NCBI GenBank assembly: GCA_010093685.1
Contig: MU006232.1
Span: forward strand, 1,095,258-1,144,047
Direction of reading: 5' to 3'
DNA length: 48,790 nt
DNA from: Ophiobolus disseminans
Taxonomy: Eukaryota > Ascomycota > Dothideomycetes > Pleosporales > Phaeosphaeriaceae
Under the pieces are notes generated by a model. That model was not told the origin of the DNA and did no database searches. It was given only the letters and a program-made list of their open reading frames with translations. Shown piece after piece: positions 1 through 9,693 of the stretch; position 1 is the stretch's first letter, and every line of letters begins with the position of its first letter. A program made the position numbers and the translations under genes.

Positions 1-430
1 TATTCCGTTGTATTGCTCTCGCAATTGTTCCGTTGTATTGCTCTCGCAATTCCGTTGTAGAGCACTAGGGGATAGCCACACTAGCTACTTAAGTGGTTAA
101 TCGAATTCAAATGTAAGGGGCTAGGCTGAAGACAGCAGGAAGGCTAGGTTGAACAGAGATGAATTCGATAGAGTCTATCTAGAGCTAGAGAGCAGGCTGA
201 CTTTATAGCAGACTGCTAGCTTCTAGAAGTATCTACTTACATTAGCATTTGTCAGCTGTTAGAAGAACATATCTTGTTCTAGCTAGTTCCCGGACATTCT
301 GTGACATTCCAGGACATTCCATAACACTCTAGGACATTCCATGATGTTCTAGGACATTCCATGATGTTCTAGGCTCTTTTATTGAACCGAAGTGACTCCA
401 CTAAGGATAGCAGAGGTCTAACCTCTTACA
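1..430 (-). mobile_element. Gypsy element, 5' LTR plus leader (cut by window edge)
   Basis: Bases 112-430 are an LTR (TGTAAGGGGC...CCTCTTACA as read on the plus strand) matching the LTRs at 6568, 37206, 39545 and 46870. Bases 1-111 match 46757-46869 almost base for base; at the second site that sequence is the internal leader next to the 5' LTR of a minus-strand element. This is therefore the 5' end of a minus-strand copy whose body lies left of the window. The outer edge at 430/431 abuts a plus-strand pol fragment, so this copy appears inserted into an older relative. The sequence is AT-shifted with many TAG/CTA words, as expected after RIP. Confidence 0.85.
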
Positions 431-2271
431 AAGAAGTAGAAGAAACTAGAACTATTAGGCAAGCTTGCTACTTTATATATAATATCGAAGGATATACACG
501 CATAGGATAGGGATACATAATAGAGAATACCTACCTTAGTTTCAATATCTTACTTAGACGCTTCTAGTTTAACAAATATAATGTTACTATTGCACTAGCA
601 AAGAAGTCTATCTTTATCTACTTAGAAAGGACCTGTATCCGCGTCCGCAGCAAGAAAGCAGAACTACCTCCTACACTAACAGTCTAGGAGATCTCTGCAG
701 TAGCTATGCAGAGATACATTTAAGCATCTAAAAAAGATAAGTCTGTTAGTGTATTTGCTGCCTCTATAGCAGACATCTAGAAGGCTTTAGCTCCTAAAAC
801 ACAATTAAGTTTAGAGTAGATTAAAAATCTTCTACTACTAAGCTACTGCCACTAGCTGCTAGTCTTTAATCTAAACTAAGCTACTAAACTCTCTCTACAC
901 CACTCTAGAGTAGACTACCGCATTAAGCTTATTAAAGAAGATAGGAAGAGTCTGCAAATACTATAGGGCCCTCTCTATAATATATCTAGAGATAAGTTAT
1001 TAGTGCTCTGTAAAGGACTTACATCACTACTAGATAAGGGATTTATTAGGGTTAGCAGCTCTCCTACTGCAGCCCTAGTTCTCTTTGCAAAGAAACTAGG
1101 AAAAGGCCTATATATATACATTATGTTAAGAATATGTAGGTTTAGTCTAGGTTAGTGGAAGGAAGAGCCGTAGTACCTCCGATGTAAGGGAGGCACGGCC
1201 GACTGTAACGTCCTTACGTGAAGTTAGTGTAGCCTCTTACACGTAACAACACGATAGTCAATACAATACGTTGCAGCTACCCTACCTTATCCCTCTCCTT
1301 ACTCGGTGATCTATAGTAGTCATACTACTAGAGGGACCTTGTTCCAATACATTAACTACTACGCTCTTAATGCTATTACTAAGAAGAATAGATACCTTCT
1401 GCCTCTTATCTATAAGATATTAAACAATATCTGCAAGGCTAAGTAGTATACTAAGCTAGATGTTATTACAGCTTTCTATAAGATACGCACTGTTAAATAG
1501 AAGACTAAACAAGAAACTAAACTAGAAGAATGCTAAATACACAGTTATTAAGGTTATTAGCCTACACTTACTTAAGCTTATTATACTACTAGGCTTCTAC
1601 AATATCTTCTATATTAACCGCCTAAGGCTAGCCTTCTTAGATCTCTTCCCTAGCTAGCCTAATAACGACACTTAACTAGCACCTATCCTAGTTAATAGAG
1701 AACTAGAATTAGAAGTAGAACAGATTATGGCTAAAGTGACCTATAGAAACAGACTGTTCTTTAAGGTTAAATAGACTAGATATGCCCTAACAACTTTTAA
1801 GCTAGCAGAAAATCTTAAAGACAACACTACTCTAGATAAGTGGGAAACCTTTACTGCTCTATACCGCAATCAACGCTCTAAGTTGCTTCTAGCTAGATTT
1901 AGAAGAGGCGATAAAGGAGAGTTCCTAATACACTAATACACAACACCTACAAGAACTAGAGAAGGGGGGTAATATAAGAGGTTAGACCTCTACTATCCTT
2001 AGTAGATACACTTCGGATTATTAGAACATTATAGAACGTTATAGAATGTCCTAGAACGTTATAGAATGTCCTAGAACGTTATGGAATGTTCTAGAACTAG
2101 CTAAAACAAGATATATTCTTCTAACAGCTGACAAATGCTGATGTATGTAGAAACTTCCAGAAGCTAGCAGTCTGCTATAAAGTCAGCCTGCTCTCTAGCT
2201 CTAGATAGACTCTATCGAATTCATCTCTGTTCAACCTAGTCTTCCTGCTGTCTTCAGCCTGGCCCCTTATA
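431..2271 (+). mobile_element. Internally deleted Ty3/Gypsy remnant with 3' LTR
   Basis: Bases 431-1123 and 1355-1510 are the plus-strand equivalent of the minus-strand region 42560-43415 (protease/reverse transcriptase). Near 1510 the sequence jumps directly to the integrase/3' region equivalent to 39880-40290, so most of RT, RNase H and integrase is deleted. A polypurine tract (GAAGGGGGG, about 1962-1970) precedes the 3' LTR at 1973-2271, which is in the opposite orientation to the LTR at 112. All frames are closed by TAG/TAA codons at former Trp/Gln positions, a RIP signature. It is non-coding and non-autonomous. Confidence 0.8.
1124..1346. repeat. 223-bp insertion flanked by ATACATTA (solo LTR or short element)
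   Basis: This segment interrupts the RT region of the Gypsy remnant: the related copy near 42700 runs straight through. It begins TG and ends CA and is bounded by identical 8-mers, ATACATTA, at 1116-1123 and 1347-1354. TG..CA ends suggest a solo LTR, whose duplication would be 4-6 bp with chance extension. An 8-bp duplication would fit a hAT-type insertion, but no terminal inverted repeat is visible. The class is unresolved. Confidence 0.55.
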
Positions 2272-2658
2272 AAGCTAGAACTAATATTCTATAACTATAA
2301 TAGCCGCTCTTAGTTTATAGAAGAGCTATCCCTAGTAGCTCCATCTTTGTTGCGAATAAGCTATAGTGTCTAAGAATATCTAGTGCTAATTAACCCTATG
2401 TAGACACTAGTAGCTATCGCTAAGAAGACCCTACGCGCCTAGCCGTAAATACCAGAACTGCGGTTCGTTCGACAGCGCTGCCTTCCGCAGGCTGCAGGCA
2501 TATAATTAGTAACCGCAAGATTAGGGAGGACATCTGTCCCAGCTGCAATTGGCCCAAGTACGACAAGAGAGCAACACAACTACTGCGGAATAAGACTAGA
2601 GCTAGGTAGAGATGCGAAGTACTAAAACGCGAGACAAGAGTGTATGCAGCCGGACAGA
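2272..2658. other. Intergenic, no supported gene
   Basis: Between the Gypsy LTR end and the lectin-like fragment the first part is AT-shifted transposon-like sequence and the rest has normal composition. The only open frame (an 80-aa minus-strand reading at 2420-2662) has no recognisable domain, so nothing is called. Confidence 0.5.
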
Positions 2659-2997
2659 TCAAGAACTTGTTACTGGTACTTCACCAAGGAGCTTCCACTC
2701 GCCATTCTGGCCAGTCGTGTTCGACCCACCACTCGTTGGTATCTGCCACTCCTCGACCGCCGGCCCTTTACCATCATCGTACAGTATATATACCCTGTTA
2801 TCAACGAAGGTTAAGTTACGCGTTGAGTCGGCGGACGCGAGGCCGAGGTACGTTCGGTCTGGCTTCAACAGTTTTGCGATACGGCTCGACTGATCGGAAA
2901 ATCCACTTGAGCAGTTCCACGATACCAGTGTCAGGTTATGCCGATCTGGAGTAGCGAAAAGAATCAGATGTGTGAAGAACGCCCCTGGACATCGCAT
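2659..2997 (-). pseudogene. Fucose-specific-lectin-like C-terminal fragment
   Basis: The minus-strand reading of 112 codons contains alternating beta-strand-like stretches (NLTLVSWNCSSGF, then TYLGLASADS, NLTFVDNRVYILYDD and EWKLLGEVPVT before the stop). They resemble the last blades of fungal fucose-specific-lectin-like beta-propellers. A full member has several such blades; here only the carboxy end survives. The same frame upstream meets a TGA at about 3010 and further stops, and no compatible exon is visible before the divergent glucosidase gene. I read it as a decayed gene fragment near the transposon. The family call rests on pattern similarity only. Confidence 0.4.
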
Positions 2998-3315
2998 AAC
3001 GAACGTTCAATATCGCAAAACCGCAGTCGGAACCAACAGATGTGTACGCAGCTCATCTCTAGGTACGAACTGTCAGACGTTCGTATCTACACAGGAGGTG
3101 ACGCCGCGCAGTCGTAGCGCCAGTCAAGCGGCGTCGGTTGTCGGTGAATTCAAGGCTAAAACGCGGCAGCTGGCCTGAGCTTCACGCTGCTTTGCGGGCG
3201 CTGGCAGGGAAGGGGCGAAATGCAGCACGGCGCTAATTACGGCCCCAGCGTTTTCTAGGCGCCAATCCGCATTGACGACTCCCGGTCGCAGAGACAATCC
3301 GACAGTGTTACCGCC

Positions 3316-6094
3316 ATGCCGCCGCTCCTGCGGATCGTGTCGAGTACGCCGTTCTTCATGACGGCTTGCAGGCTGGATTTCTTCTGGCTTCTATGGCTTC
3401 AATATTGCTCAGTCGCCATCAATGCTACGAATACTTCCTGGCTGACATGGGGCCCCTACCGTCCAAATCTGTACTTTGGAGTCCGTCCATCGATCCCAGA
3501 CTCATTACTCATGGGGTTTATGTGGACGAAGGGGGACGATTTGGATAGTATACCCGTGGGTGAGTCGTCTACCGTTCCGGGAAAACTAGAAACTTCTGGC
3601 CAGAGGCTGATCTACCGTAGGCCTTCGAGACACTTGCGAGCAAGATGATGGCATGGGAGACTACGGCTGGTCTAAGTATGATCCACGAGTTGGGGGCTCC
3701 CAGATTCTACACGACGACAAGCTTCGACTCGATCTTACGACCGATTTCATCAAAGGTGACAGCGGTGATAGCTGGGCCGTGCGAGTCACGGGACGCTTGC
3801 GAAGCGATGCGCCTCAAGATGCAACAACAGTTGTCATTTTTCACGTCGCTCTTGAGCAGGCAGGCGAAGATCGCGCCGCGATGATGAAGTGCGAAAGCAA
3901 GGACGTTTTTCAAGACCACCAAGCTGAGAACGAAGTGGCCTGTCACGGCGACACACCGACCCTTGGAGCTTTCGATGTCCTTGTCACTGGAGAAAGTACG
4001 AATGATGTCAAAGACAGTCTCACCGTAAGGAGCGTTCACGTGTCGGAAGACAAGATTTGGCAGGCAAAGTGTAATAGCTCCCTTCTTACATTTGTTCGAT
4101 CATTGAACGACTGTACACCAAATCTAACACGATGTGTTGCTTTCTACAGCTGTTTATTCGGAAACCATCCATTCATCAGCTCCGAAAAGTGACGAAAGCG
4201 CTAAGGCGGCCAACATGCATTTCATACAGGCCACATTTAGCGGCGACTTCGCTGTGACGTTCACGTATACAAACAACCGGGCTGCTTTTCTGGACGGTAA
4301 GCTACGGACCGGGCCCCAAACGAGTGTTTGCGGTGCACTACTGACTCTGTCGAAGCGCATGCAGTCGAGCAAGGCATTAGCGGTCTTCACTCCACGTTCG
4401 CCTCCGATGTCGACAAAGCCTTCCCAAGAACGGGCCCGTTTGTGGATGAAAAGTACGGAAATCTATCACAAGCACTGCTATCCAATCTACTAGGTGGTCT
4501 AGGCTTCTTCCATGGAGACAGCAGGGTGGACGCTTCGCACGCACCAGAATACGAAGAGACAGGACTGAACTTCTGGGAGCAAGCGGCGGCAGCAATGGCC
4601 AAAGCTCCGATCGCCAACACTGCGCCTACCTCTATGCTGACTTTTACGCCCTCAAGACCATTCTTCCCACGAGGCTTCCTCTGGGACGAGGGGTTTCATC
4701 TTCTCCCAGTCATAGAATGGGACCTGGATCTAGCCGTGGCCGTCCTTCGGAGCTGGCTTGGGCTCATGGACGCGGATGGCTGGATTGCTCGCGAGCAGAT
4801 CCTTGGACCCGAGGCGCGCAGCAAAGTTCCAGATCAGTTCCAGATCCAATATCCGCATTATGCGAACCCTCCGACACTATCTCTGCTGTTTCCGATACTG
4901 ACCTCGAAGCTGGCTAGGAAATCTGCCTACACTGGCCGTCCTTCTGCATACATGTCGTCACCAGCCGAGGCCGCTGCTATGTTGAGGGAGCTGTATCAAT
5001 TGCTGGCTCGTCATTATCGATGGTTCCGCCGTACACAGGCGGGAGATTTTGGAAACTCGTACCCACGTCCAAAAGGCGCAGTTCATGGGGAAGGGTATCG
5101 ATGGCGTGGCAGAACGCCGAGGCACACTCTGACCAGTGGACTGGATGACTATCCCCGAGCTGATCCGCCGCATCCCGCCGAGCTACATGTCGATGCCCTA
5201 GCATGGGTTGGGGCGTCTGCGCACCACCTGCAACAAGTGGCTCAATATCTTGGCGAAGAAGCGGACGCGGCTATGTATAAGACACACCTCGAGAATGTTA
5301 AGAAGAATCTGGATATATTACACTGGTCTGCACAGGACGAGGCTTACTGCGATGCGACCATCAAAGACACGAAGTTCCAGCTCGTTTGCAAAAAGGGATA
5401 CGTTTCTTTGTTTCCGCTATTGCTCGGTCTACTCCACTCGCAACACCCGAATCTTCCAGCTGTTCTGGACCTTCTCTCGGACCCGGCGCAATTATGGTCA
5501 CCACACGGTTTGCGTAGCCTGAGCCTTGCAGATGCAAACTACGGAAAAGGCGAGAATTATTGGCGCGGAGCAGTGTGGATGAACCTCAACGTACTAGCCG
5601 TCCTAAGACTGCGAGATCTTGGGATGGAAAAAGAGGGTTCCACAGCATCGGGAGAGCAAGTGCAGAACAGAGCCTTGTCTCTTGCATCGGAGCTTAGGAA
5701 GCGTGTGGTGGACACAGTCTACGACAGCTGGGAGATGACAGGCTTCGCGTGGGAGCAGTACAGTGACACCACTGGCGAAGGAAGCCATAGCAAGGCATTT
5801 ACGGGCTGGACGGCTTGCGTGCTCCTGCTTTTGGATCTCGACTACACAAGACCTGTCGCCCCCATAGAAGGGCATACAACCTCTTCGTGGGTATCAATGT
5901 GGGTGATCATCGTCGTCATTGCAATCGTTGTTCTCGTTGCGAGGTTCTGGCGACCGTTAAGGGTCCTCACTATCCGCATGACGAGATTTCGAAGACGCCG
6001 TCAGATGAGAGGAGAGCGGTATGAGCAGGTCATCGATCTAGACGAGCATGCGCCGGATCTCAATAACGAGCGCAGAAGGCAATTAACGGATTAA
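3316..6094 (+). CDS. CWH41: Mannosyl-oligosaccharide glucosidase (glucosidase I, GH63)
   Basis: Removes the terminal alpha-1,2-glucose from Glc3Man9GlcNAc2 on new glycoproteins in the ER. Four exons join in frame: 3316-3559, 3621-4070, 4150-4296 and 4365-6094; introns are 61, 79 and 68 bp, and the total is 856 aa. The N-terminal domain has LYFGVRPSIPDSLL and CEQDDGM...YGW. The catalytic (alpha/alpha)6 part has LSNLLGGLGFFHG, FPRGFLWDEGFH and GEGYRWRGR. By family knowledge the acid and base should be the Asp of SGLDDYPR (about residue 541 or 542) and the Glu of FAWEQYSD (about 744); both are present. There is a hydrophobic N-terminal segment, and a second strong membrane segment near residues 790-812 followed by an Arg-rich tail. 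The gene appears intact. A downstream Met at 3358 could be an alternative start. Confidence 0.9.
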
Positions 6095-6567
6095 GAAGTG
6101 TTAACAGGAAACTAGGCGTCTGTTCTAGCTATAGCTATTAGGAACTTGCGCGATTAAATTACGAACTTAAATACATCTTATAGAATCGTACAAGATTAAC
6201 TATCTACTCTACGCGCGCATCCCAATATTTTAGCTAGACACTAAGCCTATTCTACTTCGACTAGTTGCCTAAGCATCTTAATAGTAGCTAGATTACAGAA
6301 GACGCTCTAGCTGTGAGGTATTTGTAGGTAGGAGTCAAAGGATGAGTATACTGAGTAGTACTGAAGTAAGACGAATCCTTAAGGGACTCGAAGAAGGCTC
6401 TACTTGAGGTATATTACTGTCATTGTCATTGTCATCACTAGGTGGTGCAATAATTCGTGTCCGCTCACGTAAGCAGCCACCCCACTAAATGGCTCACCTT
6501 CACTTTTTACTACAAGAGCCTATAGTAATTTTGGAAGACACTGCACTTGATAGATATTGCTGCACAT
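6095..6567. other. Intergenic downstream of glucosidase I
   Basis: About 470 bp with no coding frame or recognised element. It becomes more AT-rich towards the LTR at 6568 and has a short CATTGT repeat near 6420. Confidence 0.5.
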
Positions 6568-7215
6568 TGTAAGGGGCCAGGCTGAAGACAGCAGGAAGGC
6601 TAGGTTGAACAAAGATGAATTCGATAGAGTCTATCTAGAGCCAGAGAGCAGGCTGACTTTATAGCAGACTGCTAGCTTCTAGAAGTTTCTTTATACATCA
6701 GCATTTGTCAGCTGTTAGAAGAACATATCTTGTTCTAGCTAGTTCTAGGGCATTCCATAATGTTCTAGGACATTCCATGACGTTCTACGACACTCCATGA
6801 CATTCTAGGACATTCTATAACGTTCTAGAACGTTCTATAACATTCTAGGACATTCTATAATGTTCTATAATGTTCTAATAAACCGAAGTGTATCTACTAA
6901 GGACAGCAGAGGTCTAACCTCTTATATTACCCCCCTTCTCTAGTTCTTGTAGGTGTTGTGTATTGGGAACTATCCTTTATCACCTCTTCTAAATCTAGCT
7001 AGAAGCAACCTAGAGCGTTGATTGCGGTATAGAGCAGTAAAGGTTTCCCACTTATCTAGAGCAGTGTTGTCTTTAAGATTTTCTGCTGGCTTAAAAGTTG
7101 TTAGGGCATATCTAGTCTATTTGACCTTAAAGAACAGTCTGTTCCTGTAGGTCACTTTAGCCATAATCTGTTCTACTTCTAATTCTAGTTCTCTATTAAC
7201 TAGGACAGGTGCTAG
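6568..7215 (-). mobile_element. Gypsy remnant: 3' LTR and integrase tail
   Basis: The LTR at 6568-6926 (359 bp, the longest copy here) is followed by the complement of the polypurine tract (CCCCCC at about 6929) and then by sequence matching 39855-40150. This is the 3' end of a minus-strand element. Homology stops near 7215. The extra LTR length comes from added copies of an ~11-bp TTCTAGGACAT-like motif around 6740-6870. Confidence 0.8.
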
Positions 7216-7489
7216 TTAAGCTCTATAGCCTCTATTAAATAGGTAATATTAGATAGTTTCTTAGTATCTAAGTTAAGCGCGTTCTTACTAGCTGCTAGCT
7301 CTACTTTATCTAGAATACGTTTATCTATAAGGTCTGCACTAAGTCTAACCTTATCTGCACTAATCGAAAATACCTATCTATACCTCTCTTATCTATTTTA
7401 AGACTTAAACTCTATAATAGTAGCTCTAAGCTATTAACTACTAAGATCTACTAGCGCCTTATAGGCAGCCTTACGTATATAGAGGTTAT
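7216..7489. other. Degenerate AT-rich sequence, probably transposon
   Basis: RIP-like stretch between the Gypsy tail and the miniature LTR. Stops occur in all frames. It may belong to the Copia element that becomes recognisable downstream, but I see no diagnostic motif. Confidence 0.35.
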
Positions 7490-7633
7490 TGTCAGGCGTG
7501 CGCGAACGAGGCGTAGCCTCGCGTGACATGGCCTGTACGATATATACTGTTCCGCACACCATGATCAATGTTCATTGATCATACTTACCTTTTTGGTTGC
7601 ATGGCGTAGTGGGTGCGGACCTGCGTCTTGACA
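7490..7633 (+). repeat. 144-bp solo LTR of the miniature (TRIM-like) family
   Basis: It starts TGTCAGG and ends CTTGACA and is flanked by 5-bp duplications GTTAT (7485-7489 and 7634-7638), as left by integrase-mediated insertion. It matches the two terminal repeats of the element at 39535-47721 over its length, including the palindrome GAGGC..GCCTC and a tRNA A-box-like word (TGGCGTAGTGGG). It is less RIP-mutated than the other copies. Confidence 0.75.
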
Positions 7634-7638
7634 GTTAT

Positions 7639-8698
7639 AACTTAACCTAATATAGTACACGCTTACTTAGTTCTTGTAAGGTTTCTTATAAACCTAGGAC
7701 TAATTTACCTCTCTAAAATTAAGCATGTATAGTAATACCTATACAGTACTTAATATCTTGCTATTAATGCTTAAGAGAGTAAGCTAACACAGACTTATGC
7801 TACTAAGATTAATATAACTACTTCTACCTTCTTTAGTGCTGCTAATGCATTGTTTAGAGATAACGTTAAGACTTGTTAATTGTCTGCCAGATATATCTTT
7901 ATGCTCTATAGTATGCCTATTAACTAGAAAGCTACTATGCTTTAATTAGTTACTTGATCTACTACTAAGGCAGAGCTGTATGCTCTCTTAGCCGCTAGCG
8001 TCAAATCGCAATACTAGAATCGCTTCTGCTACAATATTAGTTTTATACTTAATACTAAGAAGGCTCTCTAGTGTGACAATGCGCAGACTGTACGCCTTAT
8101 TTAAGGTGACGCTGATCGCATCTAAACGAAGCTCTGCCATGTCGATATCCACTAAATGTGGCTTCGCTAGGAGGTAGACTCTGGAAGAATCACAGTCGAG
8201 TAGAAGCCTACTGCTGATATGCCTGCTGACGGCTTTACAAAGCTGCTTCCTCGACAGAAACACGAGAACTTCATACGTCAGCTTGGCTTGAAGGACATTC
8301 ATCATCTTGTTGTCAAGGACTCTCCTTGTCCTATACCTCCTGTTCAGTCAGACTAGCTGCACAGCGCGCGCACGCATTACACTCTCTTAGTTGATTTTCT
8401 CATATGTGAGGTTTCCATCCAACATGGATACCTCAGGGGGTGTGTCAGCCTAGCACCTCAGTTCACATGGTACACTGTGAACTGCGTCTCACGTGACTCC
8501 TCGTCACCTGCTTACTTATCTCGGTTGTGTATATAATCGCTCTACATAGCTCTCCAATACAACAACCTTCTCCCTCTTTTCTGCCCTGTCTCTCATCTAC
8601 GACATATAACGCCGCGTGGATTCGACAGCCTGTGCTCAACGGCATGTACTCAGCGGCATCATGTTTGCCCAACGGCCTGTGCCTGTGTTTCTCACAGT
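7639..8698 (+). mobile_element. Ty1/Copia 3' remnant: RNase H end and 3' LTR
   Basis: In one plus-strand frame 7860-8360 reads as a broken Copia RNase H. STTKAELYAL, then CDNAQTVRLI, TKLCHVDIH, PTADMPADGFTK and LLPRQKHENF appear in family order, with several TAG/TAA codons. A polypurine tract (CCTCAGGGGG, 8431-8440) abuts a probable 3' LTR beginning TGTGTCAGCC at 8441. Its end is uncertain; TTTCTCACA at about 8698 would give complementary TGTG/CACA ends. The LTR has near-normal composition, unlike the pol part. Confidence 0.7.
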
Positions 8699-8980
8699 GC
8701 GGAAGTCCGCAGATGAGTTAATGGACCAGTCGTACTAATGGTACCGTCGGCGCCATGTTCGCCCGAACCCGACTGTGACTGGAATATTCCGCTGAAACTC
8801 GTCCGCGTTACAACGTCTGAACAGCTTGCAACTCCAAATTTTGGTCTGTATACAGTTCTGTCTTACCTCGAAATCACATACAAAAGGACAGCAGAATCGC
8901 CACTTTGAAAGAGAAACCGCAATCGAGCCATTGAGCAGCACCACCAGCAACCAGCAAGAAATCACAATCACAAGAGCACA

Positions 8981-9526
8981 ATGGTTGTTCTCGAAGTCCC
9001 AGCCGAGTATGGGTACGTTTATCCCCTTCTATACATTCACCAGGCGCTCAATCGCTTGTTCCTCTAACCCTCCTTCTAACACCCTTCCAGCTTCGTCCTC
9101 CTCGCATGCGTCTCCACCTTCGCCGCAGGAATCCGGCACAGCGCCTTCGTCGGCTCCGCGCGCAAAGCGGCCAAGATACCCTACCCCTACGAATACGCGT
9201 CCTACGAGCAAGTCCAAACCGCATCCCCGGCGTCCGCAGACGCAATGATCGCGTTCAACGCCGCGCAGCGCAGCCACCAGAATTTCAACGAGAACCACCC
9301 GACAGCGCTGGGGGCTATGTTGATTGCCGGGCTCAGGTATCCGCGGGCGGTTGGAGTCATGGGCGCGTTGTGGGCGGTCAATAGGGTCATTTATGCGCTA
9401 GGGTATAAGGCGAGTGGAAAGCAGGGCGGAAAGGGAAGGTACTATGGACTGGTATGGCAGATTATGCATTTTGGGTTGATTGGGATGGCGGGAGTGAGTG
9501 CGTGGAAATTTGCGTCTGGGTCGTGA
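8981..9526 (+). CDS. MAPEG protein, microsomal glutathione S-transferase 3-like
   Basis: Two exons (8981-9012 and 9091-9526; 78-bp intron) give 155 aa. Family: integral membrane glutathione transferases/peroxidases of the ER that conjugate glutathione to lipophilic electrophiles. Visible features are the short N-terminus MVVLEVPAEYG leading into helix 1 (FVLLACVSTFAAGIRHS), and the MAPEG signature FNAAQRSHQNFNENHPTAL, followed by RYPRAVGVMGALWAVNRVIYALGY and a final hydrophobic helix. Length is typical. It is convergent with the large HET gene (167 bp between stops). Intact. Confidence 0.88.
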
Positions 9527-9693
9527 GGACGAAGAAAAGGGTATGGTGAAAATATTCTACGAACTAGTATGGAATTGAGTACGAGATAGTGAATATCGAA
9601 CGTGTGTTAGAGCAATACATCCATGGCAGAATTTTTCAACATCAAACCTTGTCCGTGTCTGTACCAAACCCCTATTCAAATAGCATTATTTTT

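Noticed and set aside
2420..2662. 80-codon minus-strand ORF
   Set aside because: No domain, atypical composition, next to transposon debris.
7988..8305. 105-codon minus-strand ORF
   Set aside because: Antisense shadow of the broken Copia RNase H.
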